Positions 17,762 through 24,635 of a stretch of DNA of 64,000 nt are shown here, piece by piece. The notes under the pieces are model-generated. The model was not told where the DNA came from. It saw only the letters and a program-made list of their open reading frames with translations, and ran no database searches. Within the stretch, counting starts at the first letter, position 1. Every line of letters begins with the position of its first letter. Origin of the DNA: an uncultured Eubacteriales bacterium (lineage in GTDB: Bacteria; Bacillota; Clostridia; Oscillospirales; Acutalibacteraceae); the NCBI GenBank assembly GCA_934725425.1, contig CAKVAX010000002.1, positions 62,001 to 126,000 of the forward strand, read 5' to 3'. The position numbers were made by a program, and so were the translations under genes.

Positions 17762-19173
17762 GCTATGATTTAGTTGTAGGATTGGAAACTCATGTCGAGC
17801 TTCTTACGAAAACTAAAATTTTTTGTGGATGTAAAAATGCTTTCGGTTCCGAACCGAATACCAATTGTTGTCCGATTTGCATAGGTTTGCCGGGAACACT
17901 TCCAAAGCTTAATCGTGAAGTCGTAAACTTTGCAATAAAAGCGGGATTGGCGCTAAATTGTACGATAAACCTTAAATCCAAAATGGATAGAAAAAATTAT
18001 GTTTATCCTGACCTTTCCAAAGCTTATCAGATATCTCAATTTTATACTCCTATCTGTAAAAACGGATACGTTGAACTTTCAAGCGGTAAAAGAATACGAA
18101 TTCATCAAATTCATATGGAAGAAGATGCCGGAAAACTTGTTCATAAATCCGGAGATGTATATGTGGATTATAATCGTGGCGGAGTTCCTCTTTTAGAGAT
18201 AGTAACCGAACCCGATATAAGTTCTTCGGAAGAAGCGCGCGAATATGTTGAAAAACTTCAGATGATAATGCGTTATATTGGCGTTTCTGATTGCAAAATG
18301 CAAGAAGGTTCCATGCGTTGTGACGTAAATGTTTCCGTCAAGCCGACAGGTTCGCAAAAGCTTGGTACTCGTACAGAAATAAAAAATATGAATTCAATTA
18401 CTTTTATGACTAAAGCGATTGATTACGAATACAAGCGCCACGTCGAAATTTTGAACAGCGGGGAAAAAATTACTCAGCAAACACTCCGATATGTTGAAGA
18501 AACCAATTCTACCGAAAGTATGAGAAGTAAAGAGGACGCTCAGGATTATCGGTATTTTGGAGATCCTGATTTGGTGGAAATAAATCTCGAGGAATCGTAC
18601 GTTGAAGACATAAGAAAAACTCTCCCCGAGTTGCCTACAAGCCGTTTTAAGAGATATACAAACGAATTTGGAATACCGGAAAAAGATGCGGTTCTTATTG
18701 TGAAATACAAAAATGTTTCAGACTTTTTCGAAGCAGCTTCCGATGGCCTTAAAAATCCAAAAACCATTTCCAATTTCATAATAGGTCAAATTTTCAGAAG
18801 CATTGAAACCGAAGCTGAACGTGAAAAATTCGAAATTTTGACTTCACCTAAACAGCTTAATGAGCTCGTCAAGTTGGTGGAAGACGGTAAGGTCAATATG
18901 AATCTTGCCAAAAAGACATTATCGAAAATGCTTGAAAGCGGAAAGAGTGTAGGTGAATTCATATCTGAAAACGATATGAAAGGAATTTCGGACGAGGAAA
19001 TAGAGACACTTTGCAAAGAGGCAATCTCCAATAATGAATCGGCTGCAAAAGATTATCTTGCAGGGAAAGAAAAAGCTCTCAAAGCAATGCTCGGTTATGT
19101 CATGAAAGCGACTCGAGGAAAAGGGGATGCATTAGCGATAGAGAAAAAATTGATAGAGATTCTTAAAAAATAA
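17758..19173 (+). CDS. gatB: Asp-tRNA(Asn)/Glu-tRNA(Gln) amidotransferase subunit B
   Basis: 471 residues starting with MSYDLVVGLETHVELLT at the ATG that overlaps the gatA stop. GatB is the kinase/transamidase that phosphorylates the misacylated side chain and amidates it. Visible features: zinc-binding Cys pairs in CGCKNAFGSEPNTNCCPICIG, the conserved DRKNYVYPDLSKAYQISQ and DYNRGGVPLLEIVTEPD, and a C-terminal helical YqeY-like tail (from about 330) that contacts tRNA. Last gene of the operon; a terminator follows. Confidence 0.95.
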   Translation: MSYDLVVGLETHVELLTKTKIFCGCKNAFGSEPNTNCCPICIGLPGTLPKLNREVVNFAIKAGLALNCTINLKSKMDRKNYVYPDLSKAYQISQFYTPICKNGYVELSSGKRIRIHQIHMEEDAGKLVHKSGDVYVDYNRGGVPLLEIVTEPDISSSEEAREYVEKLQMIMRYIGVSDCKMQEGSMRCDVNVSVKPTGSQKLGTRTEIKNMNSITFMTKAIDYEYKRHVEILNSGEKITQQTLRYVEETNSTESMRSKEDAQDYRYFGDPDLVEINLEESYVEDIRKTLPELPTSRFKRYTNEFGIPEKDAVLIVKYKNVSDFFEAASDGLKNPKTISNFIIGQIFRSIETEAEREKFEILTSPKQLNELVKLVEDGKVNMNLAKKTLSKMLESGKSVGEFISENDMKGISDEEIETLCKEAISNNESAAKDYLAGKEKALKAMLGYVMKATRGKGDALAIEKKLIEILKK

Positions 19174-19188
19174 TTTTTAATAACAAAA

Positions 19189-19225
19189 ACAGCTGTGTGA
19201 ATATGCACGGCTGTTTATTATTTTG
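19189..19225 (+). terminator. Terminator of the aspS-gatCAB operon
   Basis: ACAGCTGTG pairs with CACGGCTGT around an 8-base loop, followed by TTATTATTTTG. Confidence 0.75.
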
Positions 19226-19253
19226 TTTAAATTGTGATTTTATACAAAAATCC

Positions 19254-19280
19254 TTGACAATATATATATATATATATAAT
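19254..19280 (+). promoter_or_regulatory. Promoter with a TA-microsatellite spacer
   Basis: TTGACA (19254-19259) and TATAAT (19275-19280) both match consensus but the spacer is 15 bases. Spacer and -10 start consist of a run of nine TA units (19261-19278). Gain of one unit would give the optimal 17. It drives the double-glycine zinc-ribbon gene cluster. Confidence 0.75.
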
Positions 19281-19285
19281 GGTTA

Positions 19286-19301
19286 CAGAAATGCATTTCT
19301 G
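19286..19301 (+). promoter_or_regulatory. Palindromic operator, copy 1
   Basis: CAGAAATGCATTTCTG, a perfect 16-base palindrome beginning 5 bases after the -10 box, i.e. across the expected transcription start. This is a classic position for a dimeric repressor. A second copy with one change lies at 19653. Confidence 0.6.
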
Positions 19302-19332
19302 CAAATTTAATTAAGTATGGGAGGAAATAAAG

Positions 19333-19623
19333 ATGTCAAAAATTAATGAAAAAATAAATGAAAATGAAGAAGAAAAAGTTTCGGGCGGAGTTGAATCTAA
19401 CAGAAAAGACGGAACTTTTAAAAGAGCAAACGGAGAAAAATATGAAGTAATCTGTGATATTTGCCGTAAACCTATCTTGGGGAAAGCGGGCATTCTAACC
19501 GATAGCAAAGGAAACGATTATTGTTTAGACTGCGCTAACAAAAAGCAAACCATATTGAAAGGATTTGGCATGACTGAAAAATTTGAAAAAAAGGACGTGG
19601 AATACAATCTGGATTCCAAATAA
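19333..19623 (+). CDS. Double-glycine-leader zinc-ribbon protein 1
   Basis: 96 residues, GGGAGGA upstream of the ATG. The first 19 residues (MSKINEKINENEEEKVSGG) look like a double-glycine leader of the kind cut by C39-peptidase ABC exporters. The rest has a CDIC...CLDC pair (Cys-x2-Cys twice), an apparent zinc ribbon, within YEVICDICRKPILGKAG and GNDYCLDCANKKQ. It is a close paralogue of the fourth gene of the cluster (20325). No exporter or modifying enzyme is nearby. Possible roles are a secreted bacteriocin-like or signalling protein, but the function is unknown. Confidence 0.75.
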   Translation: MSKINEKINENEEEKVSGGVESNRKDGTFKRANGEKYEVICDICRKPILGKAGILTDSKGNDYCLDCANKKQTILKGFGMTEKFEKKDVEYNLDSK

Positions 19624-19652
19624 TTTAAAATTTAAAAAATTAATAATACATA

Positions 19653-19668
19653 CAGGAATGCATTTCTG
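19653..19668 (+). promoter_or_regulatory. Palindromic operator, copy 2
   Basis: CAGGAATGCATTTCTG, the same element as 19286-19301 with one base changed, located between the first and second genes of the cluster. A weak AATAAT at 19642-19647 sits at the same distance as the -10 of the first promoter, so this may be a second regulated promoter. Confidence 0.5.
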
Positions 19669-19704
19669 ATCATATAGAATCACAAAGTGTGAGGAGGAAT
19701 AAAA

Positions 19705-20025
19705 ATGAGCGAGCAAAAAGAAAAAATGAGCAATGAAGATGAAGAGAAAGTTTCCGGCGGCTATTATAGCAACGGAAGTTGGCATCCTAATTATTACGAT
19801 AAGCCAACACCGATAGAAGTAAAAGGACATTCCGGAAAGAGAGAAGCAATTTCAACGGTTAAAGTGTGGCAATGTGATGTTTGCGGTGCAATTAACTCAA
19901 CAGTTAAGCCTACCATGGTGTCCGATTCTACTGTTACCGACTTACATATATGTCAGCAATGCGAATCCGACGGACGACATAAAGAACTGGAAAGAAAATA
20001 CGGTAAAGTAGATTTTGTAAATTGA
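19705..20025 (+). CDS. Double-glycine-leader zinc-ribbon protein 2
   Basis: 106 residues, GAGGAGG upstream. The leader MSEQKEKMSNEDEEKVSGG is again exactly 19 residues. The mature part begins with a Tyr/Gly/Pro-rich stretch (YYSNGSWHPNYYDKPTP) and carries CDVC (about 62-65) and CQQC (about 87-90), a zinc-ribbon arrangement different in spacing from protein 1. The tail is basic and acidic mixed. Downstream of operator copy 2. Function unknown. Confidence 0.72.
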   Translation: MSEQKEKMSNEDEEKVSGGYYSNGSWHPNYYDKPTPIEVKGHSGKREAISTVKVWQCDVCGAINSTVKPTMVSDSTVTDLHICQQCESDGRHKELERKYGKVDFVN

Positions 20026-20049
20026 CAAAAATTGAAAGGAGGAATAAAA

Positions 20050-20307
20050 ATGGAAGAACAAAAAGAAAAATTAAACGAAGTCGAAGAAAAAGAGGTTTCA
20101 GGCGGCAAGACCGTAGAGGTTTCTACACTTGTTAAGGTTCCATTTTGCAGTGTGTGTAATTGCGTATCCACACCCAATAATCCTATTACTCACTATGGGT
20201 ATAAGACACACCCGGGATCTTCAGTGATATATAAAGATAAAAAATATCTTTGTGATAAATGTTACGAAGAGCCAAAAAACAGGAGCTCGTTGACTGAATG
20301 CAGATAA
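20050..20307 (+). CDS. Double-glycine-leader zinc-ribbon protein 3
   Basis: 85 residues from the ATG at 20050 (AGGAGGA 8 bases upstream; an ATG at 20032 precedes the site and is not used). The leader MEEQKEKLNEVEEKEVSGG has the same length and ending. The mature part has CSVCNC and CDKC flanking a loop with Pro, His and Tyr. The start follows the previous gene by 24 bases, so they are on one transcript. Most diverged of the four. Confidence 0.7.
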   Translation: MEEQKEKLNEVEEKEVSGGKTVEVSTLVKVPFCSVCNCVSTPNNPITHYGYKTHPGSSVIYKDKKYLCDKCYEEPKNRSSLTECR

Positions 20308-20324
20308 TGATAGGAGGGATGAAC

Positions 20325-20621
20325 ATGAGAATACTTAAAGAAAATTTAAATGGCAAGGAAGAGAAAATGGTTTCCGGCGGTTCAGAGGCTTCTTATCCAT
20401 CTGACGAGGGAACTTTTCAAAAAAATAACGGAAAGCACTTTGAAATTATATGTGATGCATGTCGCAAGGTTATTCCCGGAAAATCCGGGGTTTTATACGA
20501 TAGTCAAGGAAATGATTACTGTGTGGATTGCGCGATGAAGAAGCAGGCTATATTAAAAGAATCCGGCATAAATGAAAGATATAGATTTGATAATCTTGAA
20601 TATGCAAAAGATTCAAAATAA
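20325..20621 (+). CDS. Double-glycine-leader zinc-ribbon protein 4
   Basis: 98 residues from the second of two close ATGs (20325), which lies 7 bases after AGGAGGG; the first (20319) is too near. The leader MRILKENLNGKEEKMVSGG is 19 residues, like the others. The core closely follows protein 1: GTFQKNNGKHFEIICDAC, GNDYCVDCAMKKQAIL and a C-terminal YAKDSK (protein 1 ends YNLDSK). It probably arose by duplication. Last gene of the cluster, followed by a terminator. Confidence 0.75.
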   Translation: MRILKENLNGKEEKMVSGGSEASYPSDEGTFQKNNGKHFEIICDACRKVIPGKSGVLYDSQGNDYCVDCAMKKQAILKESGINERYRFDNLEYAKDSK

Positions 20622-20627
20622 GAAATT

Positions 20628-20676
20628 AACCATCCAATGATGTGAGCGACATGTCAAAAGGATGGTTTTTTATTTT
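20628..20676 (+). terminator. Terminator of the double-glycine cluster
   Basis: AACCATCC and GGATGGTT form an 8-bp stem with a long loop, followed by TTTTATTTTTATT. Confidence 0.7.
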
Positions 20677-20735
20677 TATTTGGCATGCCGATATTAAAAA
20701 GCGAGCTAAATTTACAAATTACCTTATTTTATATG

Positions 20736-20764
20736 TTGCATAATTTTTAAAATTAGTATATAAT
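20736..20764 (+). promoter_or_regulatory. Sigma-A promoter of efp
   Basis: TTGCAT (20736-20741) and TATAAT (20759-20764) with a 17-base spacer. Confidence 0.75.
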
Positions 20765-20849
20765 CGGAATGGTTTGTAATAAACTTATTATGAATCATTA
20801 AATTTATAGATTATTTTATATCCTTATTTTTTATTAGGAGGAAAATTAT

Positions 20850-21407
20850 ATGCTTTCAGCAGGAGATTTTAGAAACGGCTCTACATTTGAGCTCGATGGT
20901 AATGTAGTATCAATAGTGGAATTCCAACATGTTAAACCGGGAAAGGGTGCAGCTTTCGTAAGAGCAAAGATTAAAAACGTTATGAGCGGAGCTGTAACTG
21001 AGCGTACTTTTAACCCCAGCGATAAATATCAAGAGGCATTTATCGAAAGAAGAGAAATGCAATATCTGTACAATGACGGCGATTTATACTATTTCATGGA
21101 TAATGAAACATTTGAACAGATACCTATAAATTCCTCGGTTTTAGGCGACAATTTTAAATTTGTGAAAGAAAACATGGTGTGCAAAGTTCTTTCATATAAA
21201 GGAAGCGTTTTTGGTGTGGAACCGCCACTTTTTGTGGAGCTTTTGGTTACTCAAACAGATGCAGGATTCAAAGGAGATACGGCTACAAACGCTACAAAGC
21301 CTGCTACACTTGAAACCGGTGCTGAAATAAAAGTTCCTTTATTTATAGAAGAAGGAGAAAAAATAAGAATCGACACGAGAACGGGTGAATATCTCGAACG
21401 TGCCTAA
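20850..21407 (+). CDS. efp: Translation elongation factor P
   Basis: 185 residues, the standard EF-P length, with AGGAGG before the ATG. It binds the ribosome between P and E sites and relieves stalling at polyproline. The N-terminal KOW-like domain has the modification loop QHVKPGKGAAFVR, with Lys at the tip, then two OB domains (NDGDLYYFMDNETFEQIP and the C-terminal VPLFIEEGEKIRIDTRTGEYLERA). Followed after 41 bases by the CD1247-like gene, a common pairing in Clostridia. Confidence 0.95.
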   Translation: MLSAGDFRNGSTFELDGNVVSIVEFQHVKPGKGAAFVRAKIKNVMSGAVTERTFNPSDKYQEAFIERREMQYLYNDGDLYYFMDNETFEQIPINSSVLGDNFKFVKENMVCKVLSYKGSVFGVEPPLFVELLVTQTDAGFKGDTATNATKPATLETGAEIKVPLFIEEGEKIRIDTRTGEYLERA

Positions 21408-21448
21408 ACGATAATATAATTAAAATAATTTACTGGGAGGAAATTATA

Positions 21449-21943
21449 ATGACAATTAAAGAAAGAGCAGCTTATATCAAAGGTTTGCTTGAAGGTCTTG
21501 ATTTAGACGACGACAAAAAAGAAACCAAGGTTCTAAAAGCAATGGCAGAGTGGATGGAAGAAATCTCTGAATCTGTAGAAGGAATAGATGAAGACGTCGA
21601 TAACATTTGTGACGAACTTGAAGTTTTGGACGAAGATTTAGAATATCTCGAAGATGAAGTTTATAAATGCCCTGAATGCGACGAAGAATGCGATTGCGGA
21701 TGTCACGAAGGCGAAGATTGCGACTGTGAAGACGAAGATTATTACGAAGTCGAATGCCCAACATGTGGAGAAAAAACTTGTTTTTCCGAAGATACTCTTT
21801 TAGACAGTGAAATGAATTGTCCAAATTGCGGAGAACTATTGGAATTCGGATTTGAAGATTGTGATTGCGGATGCGATTGTGACGATAACTGTGATTGCGA
21901 TGAAAATTGTGAATGTGGATGCGACTGTCATAGCGACAAATAA
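21449..21943 (+). CDS. Acidic, Cys-rich CD1247-like zinc-ribbon protein
   Basis: 164 residues, GGGAGG upstream. An N-terminal helical domain (MTIKERAAYIKGLLEGLDLD to about residue 75) matches the CD1247 N-terminal domain of Clostridia. Then come Cys pairs CPEC, CDCGC, CPTC and CPNC, and a tail made almost only of Asp, Glu and Cys (CDCGCDCDDNCDCDENCECG), likely to bind metals strongly. Position after efp supports the assignment. No enzymatic motif is seen. It could act in translation or metal homeostasis, but this is guesswork. Confidence 0.75.
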   Translation: MTIKERAAYIKGLLEGLDLDDDKKETKVLKAMAEWMEEISESVEGIDEDVDNICDELEVLDEDLEYLEDEVYKCPECDEECDCGCHEGEDCDCEDEDYYEVECPTCGEKTCFSEDTLLDSEMNCPNCGELLEFGFEDCDCGCDCDDNCDCDENCECGCDCHSDK

Positions 21944-21988
21944 AAATAATATTTAATTTTACTAATTATTATTGTAATATTTCATTAA

Positions 21989-22031
21989 ATTTGTGCGCAA
22001 CTTTCATTTTTGAGTTGCGCAAATTGTTTGT
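21989..22031 (+). terminator. Hairpin after the efp operon
   Basis: GCGCAACT and AGTTGCGC form a stem (extended by TTTG/CAAA with a mismatch) around a 10-base loop, followed by a weak T-rich tract. Confidence 0.55.
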
Positions 22032-22066
22032 ATAGTGTAAAGTATATTCTAGAAAGGATGTTTGTG

Positions 22067-22891
22067 ATGAAAATATTTTCAAAAGTATTTAAAATTAGTG
22101 CATTTTTGATATTTTCTTTAGCGTGTTTGACATCTTGTTCTAGTAGTACACAGGAATCAGAAGAGGTTTTGAAAGTTGGAATGGAATGTTCATATGCTCC
22201 GTTCAACTGGATACAGCCCACTGATAAAAACGGTGCAGTGAAAATTTCTGATGGATGGTATGCATGTGGATACGATGTTTACATAGCTAAAGAAATTTCT
22301 CAAAAATTAGGAAAAAAACTCGAAGTCGTAAAAATAGACTGGGATGGTCTGTTGCCTGCTCTTACTTCCGGAAAAATCGACTCTATAATCGCCGGCATGT
22401 CAGCTACCGAATCCAGAAAAGAAGCGATCGATTTTACTGACAATTATTACGATTCAAATATCGTGGTTGTAGTGAAGAAAAACGGTGAATATTCCAACGC
22501 TCGAAGTTTAAATGATCTTGAAGGCGCCAAAATCACAGGTCAGCTTAGTACGGTTCACTATGATTTCATAGATCAAATTCCCGGAGTTCAAAAAGAAGTC
22601 GCTTTGGAAGATTTCTCGTCTATGGTTTCTGCAGTAACTGCCGGAAAAATAGACGGATACGTAAGCGAAAGGCCCGCGGCGTTGGTAGCAGTACATACAA
22701 ATCCAAATCTGGTATGTATAGATTTTGAAGAAGGAAAAGGATTTAAATTTTCTCAAGATGAAACAGCGATAGCTATCGGAGTTCGAAAAGGAAGCAAACT
22801 TAGAGAAGATATAAACGAGGCTTTGTCAACAATAAGTGGAGAAGATAGGGAAAAATTGATGCAAAAAGCTGTTGGAGGTGCAATATCATAA
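22067..22891 (+). CDS. Amino-acid ABC transporter, substrate-binding lipoprotein
   Basis: 274 residues from the ATG at 22067 (AGAAAGG about 9 bases upstream). The signal peptide ends in a lipobox, LACLTSC, so it is a lipoprotein on the outer face of the membrane. It has the SBP family 3 signature: VGMECSYAPFNW, DVYIAKEISQKLGKKLE, DGLLPALTSGKIDSIIAGMS and DFTDNYY. It captures polar amino acids (arginine, glutamine, histidine or cystine type) and passes them to the permease encoded 3 bases downstream. Confidence 0.9.
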   Translation: MKIFSKVFKISAFLIFSLACLTSCSSSTQESEEVLKVGMECSYAPFNWIQPTDKNGAVKISDGWYACGYDVYIAKEISQKLGKKLEVVKIDWDGLLPALTSGKIDSIIAGMSATESRKEAIDFTDNYYDSNIVVVVKKNGEYSNARSLNDLEGAKITGQLSTVHYDFIDQIPGVQKEVALEDFSSMVSAVTAGKIDGYVSERPAALVAVHTNPNLVCIDFEEGKGFKFSQDETAIAIGVRKGSKLREDINEALSTISGEDREKLMQKAVGGAIS

Positions 22892-22894
22892 GTT

Positions 22895-23659
22895 ATGGAA
22901 CGAACATTTTTTGAATGGATTGGTTATATACTTAGTGTTTATGGCGAATGGTTTTTAAAAGGTACATGCGTAACATTGTTAATATCTCTTTTGGGTACTG
23001 TGATAGGATTTTTGATAGGATTAGGACTGGGTTCCGTCCGCACGATACCTGTTTCCGGCAACAAAGTTAAAAAGTTTTTTATGTCTATAGTGAATGCAAT
23101 TATAACTTGTTATGTAGAAATATTTCGCGGAACTCCAATGATGGTTCAGGCAATTGTTATATATTTTGGAATGAGAGAATTTGTCGGAGTTGATTTTAGC
23201 CCGACTATAGCCGGAATTATAATTGTATCTATAAATACCGGTGCTTATATGGTCGAAGTTGTTCGCGGAGGAATAGAAAGCGTTGATCCCGGTCAAATGG
23301 AAGCGGCAAAGTCGATTGGCATGACTCATGGACAAGCTATGAGATATGTTATCTTACCTCAAACTATCAGAAATATTCTGCCCGCCACAGGTAATGAGTT
23401 TATAATTAACATAAAAGATACATCCGTATTGAATGTAATTTCTGTTACCGAGCTGTTCTTTGTTACAAAATCTGTTAAAGGAATAGTTTTCCGTACATAT
23501 GAAACTTTTATAGTTACTGCGGTTATTTATTTTGTTCTTACATTGACTGTAACTCGTTTGCTGAAATTAATTGAAAAACGTATGGATGGCCCGTCCGAAT
23601 TTGTACATGTTTCATCCACGATGCCTATAGTTTTTACTAAGAAATCAGGTGAAAAGTAG
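22895..23659 (+). CDS. Amino-acid ABC transporter permease, HisM/GlnP type
   Basis: 254 residues. It has several transmembrane segments, starting around residue 22 (FLKGTCVTLLISLLGTVIGF), the FRGTPMMVQAIVIYFG segment typical of HisMQ permeases, and the EAA loop MEAAKSIGMTHGQAMRYVILPQ that contacts the ATPase. It forms the membrane channel for the substrate delivered by the preceding lipoprotein. Middle gene of the three-gene operon. Confidence 0.92.
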   Translation: MERTFFEWIGYILSVYGEWFLKGTCVTLLISLLGTVIGFLIGLGLGSVRTIPVSGNKVKKFFMSIVNAIITCYVEIFRGTPMMVQAIVIYFGMREFVGVDFSPTIAGIIIVSINTGAYMVEVVRGGIESVDPGQMEAAKSIGMTHGQAMRYVILPQTIRNILPATGNEFIINIKDTSVLNVISVTELFFVTKSVKGIVFRTYETFIVTAVIYFVLTLTVTRLLKLIEKRMDGPSEFVHVSSTMPIVFTKKSGEK

Positions 23660-23660
23660 T

Positions 23661-24410
23661 ATGGAAGATAGAATTATTCAAATAAAAAATCTGAAAAAAT
23701 CTTTTGGAAGCTTGAATGTTTTGAGGGGAATAGATTTCAGCATAAATAAAGGCGACGTTTCTTGTATAATAGGCCCTTCAGGTTCGGGAAAATCTACTTT
23801 TTTAAGGTGCATAAATCTCCTTGACCGTCCAACATCCGGCGAAATAATTTATAGAGGCAAAAATGTTCTTGACGATAATTACGATGTTGATTTTTATCGT
23901 TCGCGCGTAGGAATGGTGTTCCAGCAGTTTAATTTGTTCAATAATATGAATGTTCTGGAAAATTGCATGATAGGACAAGTTAAAGTTTTAAGAAAAAGTC
24001 CTCAAAAAGCTAGAGAAAACGCTCTTAAATTTTTGGAAAAAGTTCAGATGTCTAAATTCATAAATGCAAAACCAAGCCAACTTTCCGGCGGACAGAAGCA
24101 AAGGGTTGCTATAGCCAGAGCTTTGGCGATGGATACAGAGGTTTTACTGTTCGATGAACCTACTTCCGCATTAGACCCCGAAACTGTGGGAGAAGTACTG
24201 AAAGTAATGAAAGACCTTGCGGCTTCACATCTTACGATGCTCATAGTAACTCACGAAATGGCGTTTGCTAAAGAAGTATCGAATCGAATAATTTTTATGG
24301 ATGAAGGCGTGATTTGTGAAGAAGGCAAACCCGAAGAAATATTAGTTAACCCCCAAAACGAAAGAACAAAAAATTTCTTGTTCAGATTTATTGTTGGAGA
24401 ATCGAGCTAA
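23661..24410 (+). CDS. Amino-acid ABC transporter ATPase, GlnQ/HisP type
   Basis: 249 residues from the ATG at 23661, one base after the permease stop; AGGTGA lies about 10 bases upstream. An overlapping GTG at 23649 is possible. Complete ABC motifs: Walker A GPSGSGKST, Q-loop FQQFNLF, signature LSGGQKQRVAIARAL, Walker B VLLFDEPTSALD and switch His in VTHEMAFA. It powers uptake through the permease. Confidence 0.95.
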   Translation: MEDRIIQIKNLKKSFGSLNVLRGIDFSINKGDVSCIIGPSGSGKSTFLRCINLLDRPTSGEIIYRGKNVLDDNYDVDFYRSRVGMVFQQFNLFNNMNVLENCMIGQVKVLRKSPQKARENALKFLEKVQMSKFINAKPSQLSGGQKQRVAIARALAMDTEVLLFDEPTSALDPETVGEVLKVMKDLAASHLTMLIVTHEMAFAKEVSNRIIFMDEGVICEEGKPEEILVNPQNERTKNFLFRFIVGESS

Positions 24411-24425
24411 AATTTATATTTTATT

Positions 24426-24470
24426 TAACCACGTAAGATTTATATAATCTAGGTGGTTAATATTATTTTA
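24426..24470 (+). terminator. Terminator of the ABC transporter operon
   Basis: TTAACCAC and GTGGTTAA with inner AGATT/AATCT form an interrupted stem, followed by TATTATTTT. A second hairpin (GCAGAAG/CTTCTGC at 24481-24517, then ATTTTTG) lies just after and may back it up. Confidence 0.65.
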
Positions 24471-24635
24471 CAGGAGCAATGCAGAAGGGAAACTTTATGA
24501 ATGAGTTTTTCTTCTGCAATTTTTGTGAAATAGTTATATTTTAATTTTTTATCATATTATAAAAATTTACTTGATTAATTATAAAATTTAAATTAAAATA
24601 CATGTGACAAATTTAACAGAAGGGATGTTTTAATT

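Noticed and set aside
14203..19173. Many minus-strand open frames opposite aspS and gatCAB
   Set aside because: Shadows of strongly coding genes on the plus strand; no start signals and no family match.
22010..22066. Longer N-terminus for the ABC substrate-binding protein
   Set aside because: The extension overlaps a terminator hairpin, lacks a ribosome binding site and would place the lipoprotein signal peptide internally.
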